In this document: positions 56,024 through 64,000 of the stretch, in pieces
Position numbering within the stretch: position 1 is the first letter of the stretch
Layout of the letters: the number at the start of each line of letters is the position of its first letter
Source of the DNA: Burkholderia sp. PAMC 26561
Lineage (GTDB): Bacteria > Pseudomonadota > Gammaproteobacteria > Burkholderiales > Burkholderiaceae
Reading direction: 5' to 3'
DNA: 64,000 nucleotides
Assembly: GCF_001557535.2 (NCBI RefSeq)
Contig: NZ_CP014306.1
Coordinates: 2,542,001-2,606,000 of the forward strand
Translations under genes and position numbers: made by a program
Notes under the pieces: generated by a model
What the model was told of the DNA's origin: nothing
Databases searched by the model: none
Seen by the model: only the letters and a program-made list of their open reading frames with translations

Positions 56024-57736
56024 ATGCGCAAACTTCGATCGCAACAATGGTTTGGCACGCACGGGAAAGACGGTTTCATTCACCGTTCGTGGATGAAGAA
56101 CCAGGGCATCCCGCACGACAATTTCGACGGACGGCCTGTCATCGGCGTATGCAACACGTGGTCCGAGTTGACGCCCTGCAACGCGCATTTTCGAGAACTT
56201 GCCGAATACGTGAAGCGTGGCGTGCGCGAAGCCGGGGGATTGCCGCTCGAATTTCCCGTGATGTCGCTCGGCGAATCCAACCTTCGTCCCACGGCAATGC
56301 TGTTTCGCAACCTCGCTTCAATGGACGTCGAGGAATCGATCCGCGGCAATCCGCTCGATGGCGTGATCCTCCTCGTGGGCTGCGACAAGACCACGCCGGC
56401 GCTTCTGATGGGCGCGGCGTCCTGCAATTTGCCGGCGCTCGCAGTCTCCGGCGGACCGATGCTCAACGGCCGGTATCGCGGCAAGCCGATTGGTTCGGGA
56501 ACCGGCGTATGGCAGATGTCGGAAGAGGTGCGTGCGGGCACGATGACGCAGGAGGAATTCACGGAAGCGGAGTCCTGCATGAACCGCTCGCGCGGCCATT
56601 GCATGACCATGGGCACGGCGTCCACGATGGCGTCGATGGTCGAATCGCTCGGCATGGGCCTGCCGCACAACGCGGCGATTCCTGCCGTCGATGCCCGGCG
56701 TCAGGTGCTCGCGCACATGGCCGGACGGCGAATCGTCGATATGGTCCGCGAGGACTTGACGATGGACCGGATCCTTACACGCGAAGCATTTGAAAATGCG
56801 ATTCGCGTGAACGCGGCGATTGGTGGCTCGACCAACGCCGTGGTGCATTTGATTGCGCTCGCAAAGCGCATTGGTGTGCCGTTGACACTGGAGGACTGGG
56901 AGCTCGGTTCGGATGTGCCATGCCTCGTGAACCTGCAGCCATCGGGCGAATTTCTGATGGAGGACTTCTACTATGCAGGCGGCTTGCCGGCCGTCCTGAG
57001 GGAACTGGGCGAACACGGTTTGCTGCACAAGGACGCGCTTACGGTGAACGGCAAGACGATCTGGGACAACGTCTCGAACGCCCGCAATGACGACGAGAAG
57101 GTCATCACGCGGTTCGCCGCGCCGTTCAAGCAGAAAGCGGGCATTGCCGTGCTGAAGGGAAACCTCGCACCAAACGGCGCAGTGATCAAGCCGTCGGCGG
57201 CGACGCCTCATTTGCTCAAGCATCGTGGCCGGGCGATCGTGTTCGAGAACGTGGAAGAACTGCACGCGAAAGTGGACGACGAAGCGCTCGATATCGACGA
57301 GCACTGCGTGATGGTCTTGAAGGGCGCGGGGCCGAAGGGTTATCCGGGATTTGCCGAAGTCGGCAATATGCCGCTGCCGAAAAAGGTGCTTCAAAAGGGC
57401 ATCACCGACATGGTGCGCATCTCCGATGGCCGGATGAGCGGCACTGCATACGGCGCGGTCGTGCTGCATGTGTCGCCGGAAGCGGCTGCCGGAGGTCCGT
57501 TGGCGTTCGTGCAGACCGGCGACATGATCGAGCTCGATGTCAAAGCGCGGCGGCTGCACCTGGAGGTTTCGGATGAAGAACTCGAACGGCGGCGGGCGGC
57601 GTGGCGGACACCGGCATCTCCGCTGCGTGGATACGTGAAACTTTACGTCGATCATGTGCTGCAGGCGGATCAGGGCGCGGACCTCGATTTCCTGGTCGGG
57701 GCAAGCGGCGCGCCCGTGCCGCGTGACTCGCATTGA
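56024..57736 (+). CDS. Sugar-acid dehydratase, IlvD/Edd family (arabinonate/xylonate/galactonate type)
   Basis: 570 aa. IlvD/Edd family 2Fe-2S dehydratase; cluster cysteines are visible in CNTWSELTPCNAHF (about 46), VGCDKTTPALLMGAASC (about 115) and ESCMNRSRGHCMTMGT (about 187). The substrate-site segment IGGSTNAVVHLIALAKRIGV and C-terminal DGRMSGTAYGAVVLHVSPEA are intact. The N-terminus (RKLRSQQWFGTHGKDGFIHR) is that of L-arabinonate/related aldonate dehydratases rather than of IlvD proper. With the GntR gene and the DapA-like gene it forms a short aldonate pathway: dehydratase gives a 2-keto-3-deoxy acid, processed by the next enzyme. Confidence 0.87.
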   Translation: MRKLRSQQWFGTHGKDGFIHRSWMKNQGIPHDNFDGRPVIGVCNTWSELTPCNAHFRELAEYVKRGVREAGGLPLEFPVMSLGESNLRPTAMLFRNLASMDVEESIRGNPLDGVILLVGCDKTTPALLMGAASCNLPALAVSGGPMLNGRYRGKPIGSGTGVWQMSEEVRAGTMTQEEFTEAESCMNRSRGHCMTMGTASTMASMVESLGMGLPHNAAIPAVDARRQVLAHMAGRRIVDMVREDLTMDRILTREAFENAIRVNAAIGGSTNAVVHLIALAKRIGVPLTLEDWELGSDVPCLVNLQPSGEFLMEDFYYAGGLPAVLRELGEHGLLHKDALTVNGKTIWDNVSNARNDDEKVITRFAAPFKQKAGIAVLKGNLAPNGAVIKPSAATPHLLKHRGRAIVFENVEELHAKVDDEALDIDEHCVMVLKGAGPKGYPGFAEVGNMPLPKKVLQKGITDMVRISDGRMSGTAYGAVVLHVSPEAAAGGPLAFVQTGDMIELDVKARRLHLEVSDEELERRRAAWRTPASPLRGYVKLYVDHVLQADQGADLDFLVGASGAPVPRDSH

Positions 57737-57761
57737 ACTACAGCCTTAAGGAGTCACGCAT

Positions 57762-58688
57762 ATGGAATTGACCCGCGCAACACTGCCTGCGAACTCGCCG
57801 GCCGGCATATGGCCGGTCCTCTACGCTTATTTCGATCACAGCAACCAGCTCGACCGCAACGCAATGCGCACTCAGATCGAGCGGACCATCGCGGCGGGCG
57901 CGCCTGGCATCGTGGTGCTGGGTCTCGCGACCGAAGTGCAGCGGTTGTCTCGTAGCGAACGCGAGCAGATCGTGGATTGGGCGCATCAGGACATCGCTTC
58001 GCGCGTGCCGCTCGCCGTGACGGTCACAGGCGAGACCCCTGAGACGCAGATCGAGTTTGGCAACTGGGCCATCGCGCATGGTGCGCAATGGCTGATCTTG
58101 CAACCGCCGTCGGCTCGCACCCAGCCCGAGCGATTCTATTTCGACTTCTTCGCTTCGGTCATGAGCGGTTTGAACAATACCGCCGGTGCGGGTATCCAGA
58201 ATGCGCCGGAGTATCTTGGCGTGGGTTTGTCCCCGGAATCGATCGCGGAACTTGCGCGGCAATGTCCGAACTTCCGGTGGTTGAAAGGCGAGGGCGCGGC
58301 GACGGTGCTGCACGCCACGATCGAATGCTTGCGCAGGTCCGGCAGCGCCATGCCTGTGTTCAACGGGCGCGGCGGACAGGAGTTGCTGGATAACCTGCGC
58401 TCCGGCTGCGCTGGAATGATCGTGGCGCCGGACAGCTTCGATCATCAGGTGAGCATTTTCCAGGCTTACGAGCACGATCCGGCTGAGGCGCAGCAGCTTT
58501 ACGAAGATGTATTGCCGGCGATCGTTTTCGTGATGCAGTCGCTCGATGCCCTAACGTGTTACGGCAAGCGCATTGCGGCATGGCGAATGGGGTTTGAGGT
58601 CAGTCACGATCGCGGTATGGCGCCTACGGCCTTCGGCCTCGATTGTGCACGGCGCTTTGCCGACAGCCTTGGGCCCTACGCGGGATAA
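57762..58688 (+). CDS. DapA/NAL-family class I aldolase or dehydratase of the sugar-acid pathway
   Basis: 308 aa TIM-barrel protein of the dihydrodipicolinate synthase family. The Schiff-base lysine is Lys175 in NFRWLKGEGAATV. The usual YNxP tyrosine is absent: the equivalent is QNAPEYLG (about 146-153), and the GTTGE motif reads GLATEVQRLS. This favours a 2-keto-3-deoxy-aldonate dehydratase or aldolase role over true DapA. Follows the IlvD-type gene by 25 bases in the same operon. Start ATG after AAGGAGTC. Confidence 0.83.
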   Translation: MELTRATLPANSPAGIWPVLYAYFDHSNQLDRNAMRTQIERTIAAGAPGIVVLGLATEVQRLSRSEREQIVDWAHQDIASRVPLAVTVTGETPETQIEFGNWAIAHGAQWLILQPPSARTQPERFYFDFFASVMSGLNNTAGAGIQNAPEYLGVGLSPESIAELARQCPNFRWLKGEGAATVLHATIECLRRSGSAMPVFNGRGGQELLDNLRSGCAGMIVAPDSFDHQVSIFQAYEHDPAEAQQLYEDVLPAIVFVMQSLDALTCYGKRIAAWRMGFEVSHDRGMAPTAFGLDCARRFADSLGPYAG

Positions 58689-58695
58689 TGCCAGC

Positions 58696-60159
58696 CTAAA
58701 GAATGGGCGAAAAAAGCCGCGCGACATGCATGGCCATGCGCCGCAGAGGGGGCGCACCAAGGTAATCGTCGCGGCTGATTTCCCACGATTGCGCGAAGTC
58801 GTCGAGCAGCATCTTTTCGACTTCGGCGGCAAAGCTCTGGTCCACCGTCAGCACCATGATTTCGAAGTTCAGGCGGAACGAGCGGTTATCCAGGTTCGCG
58901 CTGCCGATCGCCGCCGACATGTCGTCGACCAGCACCACTTTCTGATGCAAAAAGCCCGGCCGGTAACGGAAGATCCGCACGCCGGCGAGCAACGCATCGT
59001 AGGCATACAACTTCGACGCGGCAAACACCACCCGATGATCGCGCCGGCTCGGAATCAGGATGCGCACGTCCACGCCGCGCAGCACGGCAAGGCGTAACGC
59101 GGAGAACACGGCTTCGTCGGGGATGAGATAGGGCGTCGTGATCCATATGCGCGAACGCGCCGCGTTGATGGCTTCGACAAAAAACAGCGAACACGTTTCC
59201 TGCCGGTCGGCGGGACCGCTTGCGAGCACGAGACAGCTCATGTCTTTTTCAGAGACCTTCGATGCCTCGACTTCCGGGATGCGCTGCGTCGCCCAATACC
59301 AGTCTTCAATGAACACGAACTGGATGCTCGCGACCGCCGGCCCGCGCACTTCAATGTGTGTATCGCGCCATGGCGACAAGCGCGGATTGCCGCCCAGATA
59401 TTCCACGCCAACGTTGTGCCCGCCGACAAACGCGCGTTCGCCGTCCACCACGACGATCTTTCGATGATTGCGAAAGTTGATCTGAAAGCGATTGACGAAT
59501 TTTCGCTTGGTCGCGAAAGGATGCGTCTGCACGCCGCCGGCGCGAAGCGCGTTCACGTAGCGATGCGGCAAATCGAAACTGCCGATGCTGTCGTACAGGA
59601 AATAAACCCGCACGCCTTCTTGTGCTTTCCTGATCAACAGGTCTTTCAGCTTCAGCCCGAGTTCATCGGCGCGAACGATGAAAAACTGCACGATCACATA
59701 AGTCTTTGCTTTTTCAATGGCTTCGAAAATTGCATCGAAAGTCGTGGTGCCGTTGATCAGCACGCGTACCGAATTGCCGCGCAAGAACGGCATTCCGCTC
59801 AGACGCGTGAGCGCGCGAATAGTCGGGTGTCCAAGATATTCGGCGGGATCGCCGGGCGCCACGCCGCGAAGGCGGGCGGCTTCATCGGGGAAATTCCATT
59901 CGGTCGGATGCGCGCTTTTGCGCAGGATTTCGTTCTCGAGGCGCCTTGCGTCGATATACCCCGCGAACTTGCTGCGCCCAAGGAACAGATACGGGATGAG
60001 CGTGAAGTACGGCATGGCGACGAGCGACACTGCCCACGCAACCGCGCCCTGTGACGTGCGCGTGTTGAGCACCGCATGGCACGCGGCCATCACGCCGAGC
60101 AAGTGGGCGATGATGACAAACGTGCCTAGATGCAGCCAGTCCTGCCATTCAATATGCAT
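58696..60159 (-). CDS. cls: Cardiolipin synthase (phospholipase D family)
   Basis: 487 aa from the ATG at 60159. Two N-terminal membrane helices (about 9-30 and 38-60, WLHLGTFVIIAHLLGVMA and AVAWAVSLVAMPYFTLIPYL), then two PLD domains with HKD motifs NHRKIVVVDGERAFVGG (His232) and LHQKVVLVDDMSAAIGS (His405). Makes cardiolipin from two phosphatidylglycerols at the inner membrane. The longer frame upstream has no credible signal. Convergent with the DapA-like gene (seven bases between stops). Confidence 0.93.
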   Translation of the reverse strand: MHIEWQDWLHLGTFVIIAHLLGVMAACHAVLNTRTSQGAVAWAVSLVAMPYFTLIPYLFLGRSKFAGYIDARRLENEILRKSAHPTEWNFPDEAARLRGVAPGDPAEYLGHPTIRALTRLSGMPFLRGNSVRVLINGTTTFDAIFEAIEKAKTYVIVQFFIVRADELGLKLKDLLIRKAQEGVRVYFLYDSIGSFDLPHRYVNALRAGGVQTHPFATKRKFVNRFQINFRNHRKIVVVDGERAFVGGHNVGVEYLGGNPRLSPWRDTHIEVRGPAVASIQFVFIEDWYWATQRIPEVEASKVSEKDMSCLVLASGPADRQETCSLFFVEAINAARSRIWITTPYLIPDEAVFSALRLAVLRGVDVRILIPSRRDHRVVFAASKLYAYDALLAGVRIFRYRPGFLHQKVVLVDDMSAAIGSANLDNRSFRLNFEIMVLTVDQSFAAEVEKMLLDDFAQSWEISRDDYLGAPPLRRMAMHVARLFSPIL

Positions 60160-60214
60160 GTGCGCGGTCGGCCCGTGAGCGTGCTCTAGTGGTGCTGGAG
60201 TCCTGCGGTGGACA

Positions 60215-61099
60215 TCAGGCCGGCAGGTCGGCGGCCTGGATGAGGAACACGTTGTCGTCGCCGGCACTGGTCGAAAGCCAGACCATGTCCAGTCCGCCGA
60301 GCGTCGCTTCCACGTTCGCACGTTCGTTGCCGATCTCGATCACGAGCACGCCGTCCTCGGTCAGCCATTTGCGCGCTTCGCCAATGATCCGCTTCACGAT
60401 ATCCATGCCGTCCGCGCCGCCGGCAAGCGCCAGTTCAGGCTCATGACGGTACTCGGCCGGCAACGACTGCATGGCGAGCGCGTTGACGTAGGGCGGGTTC
60501 GTGATGATGACCTCGTAACGGCCGCCGGGCAGCGGCGCGAACAAGTCGCCTTCGTACAGGGCGATGCGCGAATCCAGGTCGTAGTCGTCCACGTTCTGGT
60601 GCGCGACTTCCAGCGCTGGCGCGGAGATGTCGACGGCATCGATATCCGCATTCTGGAACGCCTGCGCCGCGAGAATCGCGAGACAGCCCGAGCCGGTGCA
60701 GAGTTCGAGCACGCGCGAGACTTCGTCGGGGTCCTGCACGTACGGCTGCAAGCCGTCCTGCAACAATTCGCCAATGAACGACCGCGGCACGATCACGCGT
60801 TCGTCGACGTAAAAACGATGCCCGTGCATCCACGCCTCGTTCGTGATGTACGCCGCGGGCACGCGATCTTTCGCGCGCCGCTCGATCACTTTCATGATGG
60901 CGTCGATTTCGGTGTCGAGCAGACGGGCGTCGAGAAACGGGTCGAGCGTGTCGAGCGGCAAGTGCAAGGTGTGCAGGACGAGGTACGCGGCTTCATCGAA
61001 TGCATTCGATGAACCGTGCCCGAACGACAGCTTTGCCTCGGTGAATCGCGAGACGGCAAAGCGCAGCAGATCGCGTACGGTGGTGAAGGGAAGCGCCAT
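60215..61099 (-). CDS. prmB: Ribosomal protein L3 glutamine N5-methyltransferase
   Basis: 294 aa class I methyltransferase that modifies Gln150 of L3 during 50S assembly. N-terminal helical recognition domain to about 115, SAM site VLELCTGSGCLAILAAQAFQ, acidic DIDAVDIS and the catalytic NPPY in EVIITNPPYVNA. YDLDSRIALYEGDLFAPLPG is typical of PrmB. Upstream of cls on the same strand, 28 bases downstream of dapE. Confidence 0.94.
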   Translation of the reverse strand: MALPFTTVRDLLRFAVSRFTEAKLSFGHGSSNAFDEAAYLVLHTLHLPLDTLDPFLDARLLDTEIDAIMKVIERRAKDRVPAAYITNEAWMHGHRFYVDERVIVPRSFIGELLQDGLQPYVQDPDEVSRVLELCTGSGCLAILAAQAFQNADIDAVDISAPALEVAHQNVDDYDLDSRIALYEGDLFAPLPGGRYEVIITNPPYVNALAMQSLPAEYRHEPELALAGGADGMDIVKRIIGEARKWLTEDGVLVIEIGNERANVEATLGGLDMVWLSTSAGDDNVFLIQAADLPA

Positions 61100-61127
61100 C
61101 GCAGGCTCCTTTAAAGAGTGGTTTGGA

Positions 61128-62282
<1,155 letters not shown>

Positions 62283-62381
62283 TCAATAAAAATGCCGGCG
62301 CGGCGGCCGGCATGGATGATTATTCACGCAGGATTCACGCGCGCTACGATGGCGCGCGATGCTGCATGCAAAGCCGAAACT

Positions 62382-62744
62382 TCAAACAAACAGCGTTTGG
62401 TACTTTTCGGCGTCGAACCCGAGCGACTTCACGCGGCCGTTCACGACCAGCACGGGCCGCTTGATGATCGACGGCTTGTGGATCATCAATGCAATCGCGC
62501 CGGCGGTCGATCCGGCTTCGTCCTTGTACGTATCCGACAAGCCGCGCCATGTCGTGCCGCGACGGTTGATCAGTTCGTCGAGCGTGACGTCCTTCAACCA
62601 GTCCTGCAACAACGCCGTCGATACACCGGCCTTCTTGAAGTCGTGGAATTCGAACGGCACGTCATGTTCTTCCAGCCACACGCGCGCTTTTTTCACGGTG
62701 TCGCAATTCGGAATCCCATACACGACGATCTTTTTCGCGGCCAT
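62382..62744 (-). CDS. ArsC/Spx-like reductase (YffB type)
   Basis: 120 aa thioredoxin-like fold. KKIVVYGIPNCDTVKKARVW has the single N-terminal Cys (no CxxC), HDFKKAGVSTALLQDWLKDV and LINRRGTTWRGLSD with the TWR motif are hallmarks of the YffB/Spx-like ArsC family. Usually labelled arsenate reductase, but the YffB branch is not known to work on arsenate. Located between dapD and dapE, a conserved setting in beta-proteobacteria that hints at a link to cell-wall or DAP metabolism. Confidence 0.9.
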   Translation of the reverse strand: MAAKKIVVYGIPNCDTVKKARVWLEEHDVPFEFHDFKKAGVSTALLQDWLKDVTLDELINRRGTTWRGLSDTYKDEAGSTAGAIALMIHKPSIIKRPVLVVNGRVKSLGFDAEKYQTLFV

Positions 62745-62747
62745 GGA

Positions 62748-63575
62748 TCAATCGCCTCGCAGCAACTCGTTCAGACCAACCTTGGCGCGCGTCTTCGCAT
62801 CGACCTTCTTCACGATCACCGCGCAGTACAGGCTGTGCGAACCGTCCTTTGAAGGCAGATTGCCCGCAACGACCACCGAACCTGCCGGAATGCGGCCGTA
62901 CGTCACCGAACCGGTTTCGCGGTCATAGATCTTCGTGCTCTGGCCGAGATACACGCCCATGGAAATGACCGAATTTTCTTCGACGATCACGCCTTCCACC
63001 ACTTCCGAACGCGCGCCGATAAAGCAGTTGTCTTCGATGATCACGGGGTTTGCCTGCAGCGGTTCCAGCACGCCGCCAATCCCCACGCCGCCCGACAAGT
63101 GCACATTCTTGCCGATCTGCGCGCATGAACCGACCGTGGCCCAGGTATCGACCATCGTGCCTTCATCCACATACGCGCCAATGTTCGTGTATGACGGCAT
63201 CAGCACCACGTTCTTCGCGATGAACGAACCGCGGCGCGCAATGGCAGGCGGGACGACGCGAAAACCGCCCGCTGCGAAATCTTCAGCGGTGTAGTTGGCG
63301 AATTTCGACGGCACCTTGTCATAGAACTGGCTGTAACCGCCGGCGGGCATCGGCGCATTGTCTTCAAGACGGAACGACAGCAGCACCGCTTTCTTCAGCC
63401 ATTGATTGACCAACCATTCGCCGTTCTGCTTTTCGGCGACGCGCAGCGCGCCTTTGTCGAGTTGCTCGATTGCGTGAGCGACGGCGTCGCGTACCTCGGC
63501 GGGCGCCGCTTTCGGCGACAGCTCGGCGCGGTTTTCCCAGGCGGTATCGATGATCTGCTGAAGTTGTTGCGACAT
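62748..63575 (-). CDS. dapD: Tetrahydrodipicolinate N-succinyltransferase
   Basis: Succinylates tetrahydrodipicolinate in DAP synthesis; 275 aa. N-terminal helical domain then a left-handed beta helix of hexapeptide repeats (about 110-230: [40 protein letters not shown]), and a C-terminal [20 protein letters not shown]. Three bases upstream of the ArsC-like gene's start; cotranscribed with it. Same strand as dapC and dapE. Confidence 0.95.
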   Translation of the reverse strand: MSQQLQQIIDTAWENRAELSPKAAPAEVRDAVAHAIEQLDKGALRVAEKQNGEWLVNQWLKKAVLLSFRLEDNAPMPAGGYSQFYDKVPSKFANYTAEDFAAGGFRVVPPAIARRGSFIAKNVVLMPSYTNIGAYVDEGTMVDTWATVGSCAQIGKNVHLSGGVGIGGVLEPLQANPVIIEDNCFIGARSEVVEGVIVEENSVISMGVYLGQSTKIYDRETGSVTYGRIPAGSVVVAGNLPSKDGSHSLYCAVIVKKVDAKTRAKVGLNELLRGD

Positions 63576-63614
63576 GGTCGTGACTTAAAGTGAGTGCTGA
63601 GATTAAGGAGGGAT

Positions 63615-64000
63615 CTAGCGGTCCAGCGAGCGGCAGAAATCCACGATTCGCTGTGCGCCTTCCACGCATTCGTCGACATCCGCGACCAGCGCAATGCGGA
63701 TAAAACCGCTGCCGGGATTCGTGCCGTGGGCATCGCGTGCCAGGAACGAGCCCGGCAAAACCGTCACATTATAGTCGGCGTAAAGGCGTGCGGCGAACTC
63801 GGTGTCCGAGAGGCCGGTGCGCGCTACGTTCGCCCAAAGGTAGAACGCGGCGTCGGGCAGGCGCACGTCAAGCACCTCGGCGAGCATGGGCGTCACCGTC
63901 GTGAATTTCTTCAGGTAGAGCGCGCGGTTTTCGCGAACGTGCGCCTCGTCTTTCCACGCGACGGCGCTCGCTGCCTGGAACATGGGCGAGAGCGCGGCGC
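63615..64000 (-). CDS. dapC: N-succinyldiaminopimelate aminotransferase (DapC), C-terminal part
   Basis: Only the last 128 or so residues lie inside the window; the gene continues past the right edge. PLP-dependent class I aminotransferase tail: VRENRALYLKKFTTVTPMLA, then DAAFYLWANVARTGLSDTEF and GVTVLPG-type VTVLPGSFLARDAHG, ending GSGFIRIALVADVDECVEG. This matches the C-terminal domain of the DapC-type enzyme that transaminates N-succinyl-2-amino-6-ketopimelate. Placed next to dapD and dapE, as expected; start and PLP-lysine are not visible. Confidence 0.87.
   Translation of the reverse strand, partial: AALSPMFQAASAVAWKDEAHVRENRALYLKKFTTVTPMLAEVLDVRLPDAAFYLWANVARTGLSDTEFAARLYADYNVTVLPGSFLARDAHGTNPGSGFIRIALVADVDECVEGAQRIVDFCRSLDR

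Noticed and set aside
56318..57733. Minus-strand frame of 471 codons
   Set aside because: Antisense to the IlvD-type dehydratase.

Overview
The window is GC-rich and densely coded. It carries a chromosomal housekeeping segment that looks like a beta-proteobacterium of the Burkholderia/Paraburkholderia/Caballeronia group. That placement is inferred from protein style and gene company (an lplT-alr pair, isocitrate lyase near a DEAD-box helicase, dapE-arsC-like-dapD-dapC, a bacterial acyl-CoA-binding protein). No search was run and no rRNA gene is present to settle the genus.

Region by region: 1-5.1 kb holds trmJ and cysE, then a leftward TPR gene-ppiA-ppiB-lpxH block. 5.1-11.9 kb is a rightward run of cysS, an alkA-type glycosylase with a long basic tail, accA, tilS and lysC. 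12.0-17.6 kb is the most accessory part: tRNA-Ser, a candidate toxin-antitoxin pair (DUF4258 plus a Cys-less MqsA-like regulator), a MmyB-like regulator divergent from a double NTF2-fold protein, an SSB-like gene, an AT-rich stretch without convincing genes, and two paralogous proline-rich exported proteins. 17.6-25.2 kb has fabI, a complete yejABEF-type peptide importer and an NlpC/P60 hydrolase. 25.6-30.3 kb is a three-gene periplasmic molybdenum hydroxylase operon (Mo subunit with Tat signal, 2Fe-2S subunit, triheme cytochrome c).

30.3-37.9 kb holds a patatin-like lipoprotein, gltX, a tRNA-Ala/Glu/Asp cluster, a GNAT enzyme, AraC and LysR regulators, a gamma-glutamylcyclotransferase-like protein, a universal stress protein and a SnoaL-like protein. 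37.9-42.0 kb carries aceA, an RhlE-type helicase and an acyl-CoA-binding protein. 42.2-45.4 kb is a tightly overlapping tsaB-rimI-uracil-DNA glycosylase-DUF1853 operon. It is followed by the leftward thiamine salvage operon thiM-thiE-thiD, lplT, alr, radA, a small orphan gene, an ABC-F protein and a glutathione peroxidase. 55.2-58.7 kb is a GntR-controlled sugar-acid pathway (dehydratase plus DapA-like enzyme). The right end is cardiolipin synthase, prmB and the lysine/DAP genes dapE, dapD and dapC (cut by the window end) with an ArsC-like gene between dapE and dapD.

The most interesting signals are short and non-coding. A perfect inverted repeat abuts the start codon of the candidate toxin. 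An 18-bp intercistronic hairpin precedes ppiA. Palindromic operator-like sites lie in front of accA, aceA, the molybdenum hydroxylase operon, the LysR/SnoaL pair and the GntR sugar-acid cluster. No insertion sequence, prophage, CRISPR array or replication origin was recognised.
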